Shown here one piece after another: positions 8,729-16,551 of a stretch of 41,648 bases of DNA (positions are counted from its first letter, which is position 1; every line of letters begins with the position of its first letter). The position numbers and the translations under genes are program-made. The notes below the pieces were generated by a model, which was given only the letters and a program-made list of their open reading frames with translations, did not search any database and was not told the DNA's origin. This DNA comes from Candidatus Nitrosocosmicus sp. (GTDB lineage: Archaea > Thermoproteota > Nitrososphaeria > Nitrososphaerales > Nitrososphaeraceae). The DNA lies in contig JARFXS010000016.1 of the NCBI GenBank assembly GCA_029194465.1, positions 1 through 41,648 of the forward strand. Direction: 5' to 3'.

Positions 8729-10489
8729 TTATTCTCTAATTTCGAATGTATCTTCCCTTTTGTCCAGTATTGGTGGGGAACTAAATCGTAAATATTCAAA
8801 GAGCAGCTCAGATGATGTTGCTAAAAGTTCTTCGTTACTGTCTTCCTTATCTTTCCATACCCCTTCGAACTGTATATATTGAAGGTTCTTGTCAATTTCA
8901 TTTTGACGGGCCTTTTGAACAAAGTAGTCTTGTTCTTGTCTTATCTTAGCAATTACACCTCTTAGTGTATTTGATATCACTGGAAGGTGTCTTAATTGAT
9001 CTGTATACAAGTATGAACCAGTCCTTGATTCTTTTGCCAAATTTGTTCCTTCTGCAGTACTTACCGATTGAGCTGATGTGTGCTTGTATTGATTTTGAAC
9101 CACGATAAATGATTTGTTCCTAAACTCGTTTTTAATGGATATTAGGTCCTGGGCTTTGAAAAATTCCTTAAAAAAATGTAGGCATGTCTCTTGAATTACT
9201 TCATTTATTATATTACTTAGAAATAGTGTTTTATTTTCAGTCGTGTCCTCTATTTCATCTAGTTCAAACTTTGATGACTGGAATATACATTGTAGATCTG
9301 AGAATCTAGGTATAGTTTTAACGTTATTTACCAGAGAACGAGCCCTCTCTACTTCACCGACTATAGCTTCAAGGGAGTGAATGGTTGACCGGACACTAAC
9401 TCCTCTATCGCTATTGATATCGGGATGGTTTCTAATTTTTTGGAAAATTCTAGTTATTGTTTTTAGCATGAAAATTGGCAAAAAAGTTTGGTCTCTATTT
9501 AGCATGTCCATTTCCTGTACCAAAATTAGGGTTTCATCATCAATCGTATTGGGATAATGCGTCTCAATATGGCTCTTTAGCCGATCGGCCAATGGTTCTA
9601 TTATCTTTCCAGAATGAGTGTAGTCTATGGGATTTGCCGTTGCAATGATTTTTACATCCGGCTTGAAAAATACAGGATAAGCGCCAGTGGTAAATCTTCC
9701 TTCCTGTAATACGCTAAGTAACGTTACTTGTTTTCGGGGATCTAGAACAGGTAACTCGTCAAGACATAATATCCCATATCTGGCTTGAAGTAAATATCCA
9801 GGAGAATAAGAATCGATATCAAAAACTTCGATACCTTTTTTTATGATTTTAACAACATCAATCTGGCCTACTAAGTCTTTAACAGAGATGTCTGGGGTTG
9901 CTAGTATGTATCTGTAACGCTGTTTACCGTCTAGCCATTTTATCTTGGTGTCTAAACCATTATTTTTGATTATTTTCTCACAGTCCTTTGAAACATAAAA
10001 TTCTGGAAGCATCTTGTCAATTGAATTTCCGTTTAACAAATCGACAAGATGAGTATAAGGCATTTCGGTTGGGATATCATTTGTCAAAGTTCCCTCCACT
10101 ATCGGGATAGGTGACAATAGATTCTCTGAAATTAATTCAGCAAGTTTGGTTTTTCCTTGACCAATGTGACCTACAAACAAAATGTCATGTCCGGCCAGGA
10201 GTGCTCGCTTTATGGCTGGGATAACTGTATCATCAAACCCAATAATCCCAACGAACGGATTTTCATTATTCTTGATTTTACCAATTAGATTTTGTCTTAA
10301 TTGATTCTTTACTGGTTGGTATTTGTAATTGATTTCTAAAAGGTCTCCTAGTGTCTTTATATCCTTGTAGTTATGTGGCACTCCAAAAAAAGTGGCCTGT
10401 TTAAACGTTGGGGAGGTAGCATACGAGGTTTTAACCAATTTTAGAATAGAATCTGCGCGAGACAATCTTTGTGTGAAATTAGTTCCCAT
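8729..10489 (-). CDS. AAA+ ATPase, magnesium chelatase ChlI/MoxR-like
   Basis: A 586-residue protein with an AAA+ core. Walker A is GHIGQGKT (107-114), Walker B ILCLDE (240-245), sensor 1 IATANP (282-287), and an arginine-finger-like ADRLKSH (301-307). This spacing, with a long insert between Walker A and B, is that of the ChlI/MoxR clade. The C-terminal 250 residues are helical and specific to this protein. The vWA gene follows after 5 bases, so the two probably form one complex. A TATA-like element lies only about 8 bases before the ATG at 10489, so the TTG at 10465 is an alternative start. Annotated relatives are often called magnesium chelatase, but this organism has no evident chlorophyll role. 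Confidence 0.8.
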   Translation of the reverse strand: MGTNFTQRLSRADSILKLVKTSYATSPTFKQATFFGVPHNYKDIKTLGDLLEINYKYQPVKNQLRQNLIGKIKNNENPFVGIIGFDDTVIPAIKRALLAGHDILFVGHIGQGKTKLAELISENLLSPIPIVEGTLTNDIPTEMPYTHLVDLLNGNSIDKMLPEFYVSKDCEKIIKNNGLDTKIKWLDGKQRYRYILATPDISVKDLVGQIDVVKIIKKGIEVFDIDSYSPGYLLQARYGILCLDELPVLDPRKQVTLLSVLQEGRFTTGAYPVFFKPDVKIIATANPIDYTHSGKIIEPLADRLKSHIETHYPNTIDDETLILVQEMDMLNRDQTFLPIFMLKTITRIFQKIRNHPDINSDRGVSVRSTIHSLEAIVGEVERARSLVNNVKTIPRFSDLQCIFQSSKFELDEIEDTTENKTLFLSNIINEVIQETCLHFFKEFFKAQDLISIKNEFRNKSFIVVQNQYKHTSAQSVSTAEGTNLAKESRTGSYLYTDQLRHLPVISNTLRGVIAKIRQEQDYFVQKARQNEIDKNLQYIQFEGVWKDKEDSNEELLATSSELLFEYLRFSSPPILDKREDTFEIRE

Positions 10490-10539
10490 TTATTTAAAAA
10501 TCTATGCAAATGGCCCGTAACTCCTAAATTAAAAATCAA

Positions 10540-10974
10540 TTAATTGATGGGCTTGTTTTTCTTCCCAGCCCAAATTTTCTTGTACCTCATGTACCAGAGT
10601 ACGAGTATTATGAAACCTATTACGACGCCAAATAGGGAGTATACATAGAGATTTGTCACCAAAAAGCAATATTTTCTGAGGTCATAGGACTGCTGCATCA
10701 ACCCCTCTTGAGACTGTGTATTTGAATCCTGCTCCTGCTCCTGCTCCTGCGGCTGTATTTCTACTCCTTGGTTTGCGAAATTACTATTGTTGCTTACTCC
10801 TCCCCCTTCGTTAGAACTACTGTTAATTAAGGGTAAAGAATTGATTTGCGTAATACAATTGCTTCCTTCAAGGTTCAATATTATTGCGAAAACTGAAAAT
10901 ATACAAATTAGTAAGGTGGAAATTTTCAGATAGTTGTCTTTTTTGATAAGGTAGTACGCCGCCCTCCAAGCCAA
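10540..10974 (-). CDS. Small two-helix membrane protein with Gln/Glu linker
   Basis: A 144-residue protein with an N-terminal membrane segment (about 17-35, STLLICIFSVFAIILNL) and a second near the C-terminus (about 109-129, YSLFGVVIGFIILVLWYM), separated by an extracytoplasmic region rich in N, S and Q with the run EQEQEQE. The run comes from a repeated CTCCTG at about 10732-10750. The C-terminus is basic. The start is TTG at 10974; a TATA-like element (rc of 11000-11009) is about 30 bases before it. It lies upstream of the AAA+/vWA pair on the same strand with 50 bases between, so it may belong to that operon. Function unknown. Confidence 0.6.
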   Translation of the reverse strand: MAWRAAYYLIKKDNYLKISTLLICIFSVFAIILNLEGSNCITQINSLPLINSSSNEGGGVSNNSNFANQGVEIQPQEQEQEQDSNTQSQEGLMQQSYDLRKYCFLVTNLYVYSLFGVVIGFIILVLWYMRYKKIWAGKKNKPIN

Positions 10975-11292
10975 TATGATTTTTCTAAAATCTTATCCTA
11001 TAAAAACCAAAAAGCAACTACTTCAAATATCTAATCTCATAAGAAATTTCTACTCCTTATAACTTTGATAAAAGATTTGTACTGATCACGAAATGATAAT
11101 ATCAATCGACCCTCTCCTATTTTGTTTTGAACTATCTTCTAAATTATGTAATACCCGTGAGAGATGGAATGTAGATTTGACAGTAGCATGAGTCCACAGG
11201 TCGCACAATATAGAAATTTTTATCGATCTGAAATCTTTGTCTTTGTTTTTATAATAAATCTCCAAAATAAGGTTATTTCTCTATATAAAGTA
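10975..11292. other. Intergenic, no gene seen
   Basis: About 318 AT-rich bases. It holds the likely promoter of the small membrane protein (ttttta element near 11000-11009, minus strand). No RNA gene or convincing ORF was seen. Confidence 0.45.
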
Positions 11293-11892
11293 TCAGGAGT
11301 TGAGAAAGACCTTTGCAACCGTAGTATTAGGCGTACTTGATATATCCACTTTTACTTTCCCCAAATTTTCAAATATGAGAACAAGGAATTCCTTGATAAA
11401 TAGAGACCACATTTCTCCTAACTTATGCTGTATAACGTAGACGTGTTTTCCATCTTCTTCGATTCTGTGATCTGAATTTATTCCTATTACCTTCATATAC
11501 TGTTCGAGTACCTCTAAAACTGAAAATAGATTATAATTTTTCTTTATGAGGAGCACAGAGTCCTTTAAAAAATTAAAAGCTATCTGTGAAAGTTCTTTTA
11601 CCAAAGATTCCTTAAATTTTGAAATATCGTCGATTCCATTTTCAGAACCTGTTCTGATAACTTGGTCCATCACACTTGACAATATTATCTTTGGGATTGG
11701 GATCATTCCAATTTTATTCTCGTATCTTTCCCAGTTGGAGTATCTCCGTAGTATCTGATTAATAAGGACATTCAAAGAAGTTTCCCTGTAATCAGCTTCA
11801 AATTGTAGTTCTTCTATGACCGAACTTTCGAGTCTAAATGTGATGCTTCTAGTCTTACTAGGTTTATTCTCATAGGCTTCATTCTCTTTCAA
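11293..11892 (-). CDS. Ribbon-helix-helix DNA-binding protein, 199 aa
   Basis: The N-terminus (about residues 11-55: RSITFRLESSVIEELQFEAD, then ETSLNVLINQILRRY) has the strand-helix-helix pattern of a ribbon-helix-helix DNA-binding domain, like those of Arc/MetJ or CopG proteins. The remaining 140 residues are mostly helical with hydrophobic strands near the end (LGKVKVDISS) and are not recognised; the part GKHVYVIQHKLGEMWSLFIK may form a ligand or dimer domain. It is a single gene with long intergenic DNA on both sides. Inference: transcriptional regulator, target unknown. Confidence 0.65.
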   Translation of the reverse strand: MKENEAYENKPSKTRSITFRLESSVIEELQFEADYRETSLNVLINQILRRYSNWERYENKIGMIPIPKIILSSVMDQVIRTGSENGIDDISKFKESLVKELSQIAFNFLKDSVLLIKKNYNLFSVLEVLEQYMKVIGINSDHRIEEDGKHVYVIQHKLGEMWSLFIKEFLVLIFENLGKVKVDISSTPNTTVAKVFLNS

Positions 11893-12391
11893 TTCTATTG
11901 TAAATCCTTATATCATAAATGTAAATTTGTTATTATGTCTTTTATCTTGTTTCTAGACATCATAATCTAGCAGAGGAGAAGGAGAAGGAGGAGAAGGAGG
12001 TTATCATCTTTAATTTGACTACCAAATTCTGTTTCATAAACATCATTCAAAAAGACTCCTAGATTTTCATTCTATTGCTTTCCAAATATTCTGATTATTG
12101 ACTGTTTGATTACTTCAACTAATCCAGATATATCAATTCACATAATTTTATTTGTTCATAAAGATGCTATTTTCATAATTCCTGTTCGCAAAAACTAACG
12201 ACACATATCTCTTTTTCGCTATTGCATATATTCATTTGAAAAAATTCTATATTTCTCAAGAGCAAGACAAAGAATAGTTTCAAAGAATGCTTGCTCGAAT
12301 AGGCAATTATGCAGATATTGTTATTTCTTGTCGGTTTGTTTTTTGTCCACCAAATGTCTTAGCCGAGGAAAAACGGCTTCAAACAAAATGA
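11893..12391. other. Intergenic region with GA-rich tract
   Basis: About 500 bases between two minus-strand genes. It holds a purine tract at 11974-12000 and AT-rich sequence. A 33-codon ORF from about 12288 on the plus strand has no promoter and no recognisable features. No permease gene for the adjacent ABC ATPase is present here. Confidence 0.45.
11974..12000 (+). repeat. GGAGAA purine repeat
   Basis: An imperfect repeat of ggagaa/ggagga over 27 bases, 80-110 bases upstream of the ribbon-helix-helix gene. The complementary motif CCTTCT also forms the tract at about 6519-6540. Confidence 0.7.
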
Positions 12392-13150
12392 TTAATGCGA
12401 ATGGCTCTTAATGTGGATGTGCATGGATGATTCTGCGAATGTCTTAAGATTGCTCTCATTGCTAAAAAAATCCTCAGAAATTCCATGAAAAAATAGCTTT
12501 CGATAAAGACAAGCCACCTTATTTGAAAGCAAACTCACAGCATCTAGATCATGTGAAGACCAAATTATGGTTATTTTTCTTTCCTTGTTTAGTTTTGTCA
12601 AGAGTTTGTAGAATAGTTTCAATACGGCCGCATCTATAGCTGTATCCGGTTCGTCTAAAATCAGCAATTCTGGATCATGAATCAATGCTTTAGTTATCAT
12701 GACCCTTTGTTGCTGTCCTCCAGACAAATCGCCGATTCTTTTGTCAAGATATGCTGTTATGCCTGTCAATTCTATCAATTCTTTAACCTTTCTTTCATCA
12801 AACGCTTTCCCGCCAACAGAACCTAATTGTATTATTTCCTTTACTGTTGCAGGAAACCTTGGATCAAAACTATTTGACTGAGGGATATATCCTATCTTTT
12901 TATAGATTTCTTTTGCGTGATTTCTTATGTCTTTATCAAATAATCTTATATTACCAGTATACTCTTTGTTTAGCCCTAGCAGACATTTAAAAAGAGTAGT
13001 TTTGCCAGCGCCGTTTGGTCCAATAATACCTAAGAAATCTCCTCTGTCTATTTCAAAGGACACATTATCCAAAATAACTTCTGAGCCATTTCTGTAGCTT
13101 ACATTGTTTATTTTGACAAGAGGAGTTGAAGCTATTTTCTGCACAGACAT
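12392..13150 (-). CDS. ABC transporter ATP-binding protein, zinc/manganese (ZnuC-like) type
   Basis: A 252-residue ABC ATPase with Walker A GPNGAGKTT (about residues 44-52), Q-loop IPQSN, signature LSGGQQQRV, Walker B LLILDEP and the D-loop, then a switch histidine in WSSHDLD. The sequence around the Q-loop (YIPQSNSFDPRFPATVKEII) is characteristic of the ZnuC/MntB group importing zinc or manganese. The C-terminus ends in a histidine-rich tail (MHIHIKSHSH), which also fits metal handling. No permease or binding protein gene lies next to it, so partners must be elsewhere. A TATA-like element (rc of about 13180-13189) precedes the ATG. Confidence 0.8.
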   Translation of the reverse strand: MSVQKIASTPLVKINNVSYRNGSEVILDNVSFEIDRGDFLGIIGPNGAGKTTLFKCLLGLNKEYTGNIRLFDKDIRNHAKEIYKKIGYIPQSNSFDPRFPATVKEIIQLGSVGGKAFDERKVKELIELTGITAYLDKRIGDLSGGQQQRVMITKALIHDPELLILDEPDTAIDAAVLKLFYKLLTKLNKERKITIIWSSHDLDAVSLLSNKVACLYRKLFFHGISEDFFSNESNLKTFAESSMHIHIKSHSH

Positions 13151-13331
13151 ATATACATTGTAAATTAATAAAATGAAGGTTTATAAATCTAAATCCAAAA
13201 TTAAATAAACTACCATTGGATTTGGGCATCATTCAATGAACATCTATTCTTAGAAAGTAATATTTGATTACGTCGTTTCCAAATAAGGGATTGTCTATAA
13301 CCTCATGCGGAAGTAGTTATTTATTTCCAAT

Positions 13332-14624
13332 TTATAGACCAGGGATATTAAAATTAGGCAATTCTGGAAGCTTAAATTCTGGGAGCTGTGGCAGCTTGAA
13401 ATTTGGGAACGGGGTATAGGGTTGAGGTTCGTCATAATTGGGTTCCGATTGTGATTGAATTTCTTGCAAAGGCAAATTCGGCCTTGCTTCCAAATTTGCA
13501 ACTAGGTTTATTGTTTGCCCGTTACGGTTAACGGTCAAATCTACTTTGTCTCCAACCTTTTTGTTAATGTCTAAATAGGAAATTATGTCATCAATTCTTG
13601 AAACAGGATTGTTATCTATTGCAATTATAATATCCTTATCCAGTATTTGTTGTTCTCCAAATCTGTTTCCCTGAATTAGCATTCCCTTCAAACCTGCTTT
13701 GTCCGCTGGTCCATTTTGCACAACATCCTCAATTAGTACACCTTTGTAATTAAGAGGTAATCCGAACATTTCAGCTAAAGTGGGTGATAACTTTGATCCT
13801 GATATCCCTAACCAAGGATGCTGGTATGTACCTGTTTTTATCAAAGGAGGTATTATCCTAATGATATCGTTGGAAGGAATTGCAAATCCTACTCCTGTAT
13901 AAGCTCCTGTATTTGAAAATATGGCAGTGTTGATGCCTACCACATTACCATCAAGGTCTATCAGTGGGCCTCCTGAATTTCCTGGATTAATAGCGGCATC
14001 TGTCTGGATTACATTGGGAATTGAGTAACCCAAGTCTGAGTTTGGCAACAATCTGCCGATTTGGCTAACAATACCAAATGTTAAAGTATTGTCAAGCCCG
14101 TATGGGTTACCAATTGCCAAAACCGGATCGCCAACTTTCAATGATGAAGAGTTTGATAATGTTACTGGAATCAATTTTTCGTCCACTGGATTATCCAGTT
14201 TCAGTATAGCTATATCTCCATACGGATCTACGCCAACCACTTTAGCAGTATAACTGTTACCATCATTGAAAGTAACTATTATGTTAGTTGCGGAACTAAC
14301 AACATGATAATTCGTTATGATAGTACCTGATTTGTCATAAACAAATCCAGAACCAAACTTCATTGCGTATGGACTATTACCTGTCGAATCGTAAGACCTA
14401 TTTGAAGCATCTGTAGGTTGATATTCTGTACTTATTTGAACCACAGAATCTTTTACCTTATTGAATATATCGTTTAGCAATGATTTATTCCCATTGCCAA
14501 ACAAACCTAAATGTGGGTCTATGCTTTGATTTTGGCCAAACGCTTGTGGGGAATGAATAATCACTAAACTTGTAAAAAATATCATAATCAACAAAACATA
14601 CTTCATTTTGGACAAAAAAATCAA
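13332..14624 (-). CDS. Secreted HtrA/DegP-like serine protease with PDZ domain
   Basis: A 430-residue trypsin-like protease. The catalytic triad is His107 (NYHVVS), Asp137 (PYGDIAIL) and Ser217 (NPGNSGGP), all intact. An N-terminal hydrophobic segment (residues 7-30, cleavage near AFGQN) exports or anchors it. A PDZ domain spans about 275-385 (HPWLGISGSKLSP, then GPADKAGLKG). The tail is rich in P, L and F with a short repeat (FKLPQLPEFKLPELPNF). Such proteases degrade misfolded proteins outside the membrane. The start is TTG at 14624, exactly 26 bases from a TATA-like box centred at 14650; the ATG at 14606 is the alternative. Confidence 0.9.
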   Translation of the reverse strand: MIFLSKMKYVLLIMIFFTSLVIIHSPQAFGQNQSIDPHLGLFGNGNKSLLNDIFNKVKDSVVQISTEYQPTDASNRSYDSTGNSPYAMKFGSGFVYDKSGTIITNYHVVSSATNIIVTFNDGNSYTAKVVGVDPYGDIAILKLDNPVDEKLIPVTLSNSSSLKVGDPVLAIGNPYGLDNTLTFGIVSQIGRLLPNSDLGYSIPNVIQTDAAINPGNSGGPLIDLDGNVVGINTAIFSNTGAYTGVGFAIPSNDIIRIIPPLIKTGTYQHPWLGISGSKLSPTLAEMFGLPLNYKGVLIEDVVQNGPADKAGLKGMLIQGNRFGEQQILDKDIIIAIDNNPVSRIDDIISYLDINKKVGDKVDLTVNRNGQTINLVANLEARPNLPLQEIQSQSEPNYDEPQPYTPFPNFKLPQLPEFKLPELPNFNIPGL

Positions 14625-14642
14625 TATGAGACTATATCCACG

Positions 14643-14656
14643 ATTATATTTATATT
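14643..14656 (-). promoter_or_regulatory. TATA-like box of the HtrA gene
   Basis: The reverse complement reads aatataaatataat, centred about 26 bases before 14624 and 44 before the ATG at 14606. Confidence 0.45.
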
Positions 14657-15176
14657 CTATACTTTTACCTTTTACTTCAATAGAAGATTCTTTGAAAAAT
14701 TGATATAGTCTGTTGCAAAATCACTACAAAACATATATGCTCTTAAAATGTTATATCAGCAGAGCCCTTGGGGGATGACACTATGAATCCCACCGAGCCA
14801 ATTTATGACTACTAATCAAATACAAGGCCTGCGCTGATCCATCAAAAATAAGTATTAAAGGACTTGCTAGTTGGAAAATAGTTATCGTCTACAAGTTCTG
14901 TCCATTGATCGAAAATTTTTTACAATGATAACAATTGTTTTGTAAGTTATAGTCTAATACTACTAATTTTGAACCTGTGACCGTTTTATACGGTTTACTT
15001 AGATCCTACCTGGAAATCTGTAAATACTCTTTTTGTATCGATACTGGGATAAACCTGACATAAAATCGAGCTACCTTATAGTATTTTAGAGGCTTCAAGT
15101 TAAGGTTTGATTACCATTTGAATTGCCGAACAAACTTTGTTCTTGAGAAATCATTTGGAGTATTTTGTAGAATGGG
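14657..15176. other. Intergenic between divergent genes
   Basis: Divergent promoter region of about 520 bases. A small inverted repeat (accgttttatacggt) lies at 14980-14994. A GC-richer patch lies at 14760-14800. No tRNA or confident ncRNA could be recognised. Confidence 0.45.
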
Positions 15177-15185
15177 TTAAATAAT
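15177..15185 (+). promoter_or_regulatory. TATA-like box for the gene at 15207
   Basis: The sequence ttaaataat is centred 26 bases before the ATG at 15207, which fits a leaderless transcript. Confidence 0.45.
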
Positions 15186-15206
15186 TTATTTCGAACTTTT
15201 TGTAGG

Positions 15207-15548
15207 ATGAAATATCTCTGGATAAATTCGTTAGTATTTTCAGCACTAATGATTACCGTTTCAAGTATCGCAGGTACCCCACTGCATACGAATAAGGTGT
15301 ACGCTCAGGCCGTGGATTTGATAGAAATTAATAGTGGAAACCAAACCTTAGATAGCGGATTACCACAATTTTATGACTGCATTGATGATAAAATAGATTC
15401 AAGCAAAGGGGTTGAGGAGGATTCGTACTTTGAAAAGGAACCAACCAAACATGAGGTAAAAAGTTGCTATAATGAAATTCTTTTGGGAAGTGCACCACAT
15501 GATGATGGGAATGATAATGATGCAGATGTCAAATTCGGAGGCGAATGA
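15207..15548 (+). CDS. Small secreted two-cysteine protein A
   Basis: A 113-residue protein with a signal peptide (MKYLWINSLVFSALMITVSS, cleavage near VYAQA). The mature part has exactly two cysteines, in FYDCIDD and VKSCYNEILLGSAPHDD, then an acidic Asp/Asn-rich tail. The next gene encodes a protein with the same pattern (YFNCV, then AEACYDKVFKGALDNDD), so the two are probable paralogues. The cysteines likely form a disulfide outside the cell. The gene is first in a pair, 6 bases from the second. Function unknown. Confidence 0.65.
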   Translation: MKYLWINSLVFSALMITVSSIAGTPLHTNKVYAQAVDLIEINSGNQTLDSGLPQFYDCIDDKIDSSKGVEEDSYFEKEPTKHEVKSCYNEILLGSAPHDDGNDNDADVKFGGE

Positions 15549-15554
15549 TCTGGA

Positions 15555-15794
15555 ATGATCATGAATCAAAATCTAAAAACTGCTTTAAAAGTATCATGCC
15601 TAGTTTTCTCGGTATTGATTTTGGCACAATTAATGGTCGTTGAACCAGCTAACGCTTTAACAAGGTATTTTAATTGTGTTACAAGAGCTGCAAACCATAA
15701 TGGATCATTCTCAGTCGACAATGCAGAAGCTTGTTATGATAAGGTATTCAAAGGTGCATTAGATAACGATGATTTCGGTAAAACAATAAGATAA
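15555..15794 (+). CDS. Small secreted two-cysteine protein B
   Basis: A 79-residue protein with a signal peptide (hydrophobic VSCLVFSVLILAQLMVV, cleavage after the ANA in EPANALTRY). The mature part of about 45 residues holds two cysteines in YFNCVTRAANHN and AEACYDKVFKGALDND, matching protein A in the order aromatic-x-C, C-Y, G-A, D-D. The spacing between cysteines is shorter here (about 22 residues against 28). The start is ATG at 15555 or 15561. It follows protein A by 6 bases and should share its transcript. Function unknown. Confidence 0.65.
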   Translation: MIMNQNLKTALKVSCLVFSVLILAQLMVVEPANALTRYFNCVTRAANHNGSFSVDNAEACYDKVFKGALDNDDFGKTIR

Positions 15795-16145
15795 GAACAA
15801 AAAAGGAACAAAATAAAAGATATTAGATTTCTAAGATCTCTATTCCCAGACAATTTCCCACCTCTTTCTTTAGTTAATTGCTACCAGAATAAAATCACAA
15901 GTTAACAATACTGACTCAGGCAGGTAGGCACATTTTATTAGTACAAAAAATAATTTTCAAATACAGAATTTCTTGTATAAGAAAACTAATCTGAGACTAT
16001 GATTCAGTCAACCAACTAACCATCCAACCATCCAACCATCCAACCATCCAACCATCCAACCATCCAACCATCCAACCACACGACCGACCTTTCAGCCAAT
16101 AAATCGCGATCAGGACTGCAACTAGCCTAGGTTATTTTTACAAAT
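15795..16145. other. Intergenic with octanucleotide tandem repeat
   Basis: About 350 bases after the secreted pair, containing an 8-base tandem repeat and the promoter of the thioredoxin-like gene. No ORF or RNA gene was seen. Confidence 0.5.
16021..16076 (+). repeat. CATCCAAC tandem repeat, 7 copies
   Basis: Seven perfect copies of catccaac, preceded by degenerate copies from about 16009 (ccaactaac). It lies outside any gene. Copy number is likely variable between strains. Confidence 0.9.
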
Positions 16146-16155
16146 ATTTTTTATT
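16146..16155 (+). promoter_or_regulatory. TATA-like box for the gene at 16177
   Basis: The sequence attttttatt lies about 26 bases before the ATG at 16177 and immediately before the ATG at 16156, so it favours 16177 as start. Confidence 0.4.
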
Positions 16156-16176
16156 ATGCATCTAGAAAATTATAGC

Positions 16177-16510
16177 ATGAAAGACCTGAATCAGAGCGAA
16201 CTTGACTCTGTCACAGGGGGGTACAAATTCCTTAATTTTATTTTATGCTTATTGGTGTTATTATTGTAAAAGTTTCATCCCTATATTTGAAAATTCAATC
16301 AAAAACTTAAACGATGAAGTCCTTTTTGGAAGTGTAAATCTTAACGAGGATGAAAACCCATTGTGGGATAAATATGGTATCAACGCGGTGCCGACCTTAA
16401 TTGCCTTCTCTAAAAACAAAATACGGGATCGTAGAGATGCAAAGAAGGGAGTAGGACTAACAAGGAAAGATGTAGAATCGATTTTGTCTAATATTGGAAC
16501 AAAGTCGTAA
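16177..16510 (+). CDS. Thioredoxin-like protein; frameshift at G6 (16216-16221)
   Basis: The thioredoxin fold is clear: LILFYAYWCYYCKSF with a CxxC active site (CYYC), then FGSVNLNEDE, then the cis-proline segment YGINAVPTLIAFSKNK. The continuous frame would begin at a TTG at 16202, leaving no first helix. The frame starting at ATG 16177 reads MKDLNQSELDSVTGG and meets the thioredoxin frame if one G of the six at 16216-16221 is removed, giving VTGGTNSLILFYAYWCYYC. A TATA-like box 26 bases upstream supports that start. The protein lacks a signal peptide, so it acts in the cytosol. Expected role: thiol-disulfide exchange. Confidence 0.7.
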
Positions 16511-16551
16511 AATCGTTTTCTGAACGAAGCTACCTTTTATCTATTTGACAT

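Noticed and set aside
14755..14805. Possible C/D-box-like small RNA in the divergent spacer
   Set aside because: Sequences like ggatgac are present, but no full C, D, C' and D' box set at proper spacing was found.
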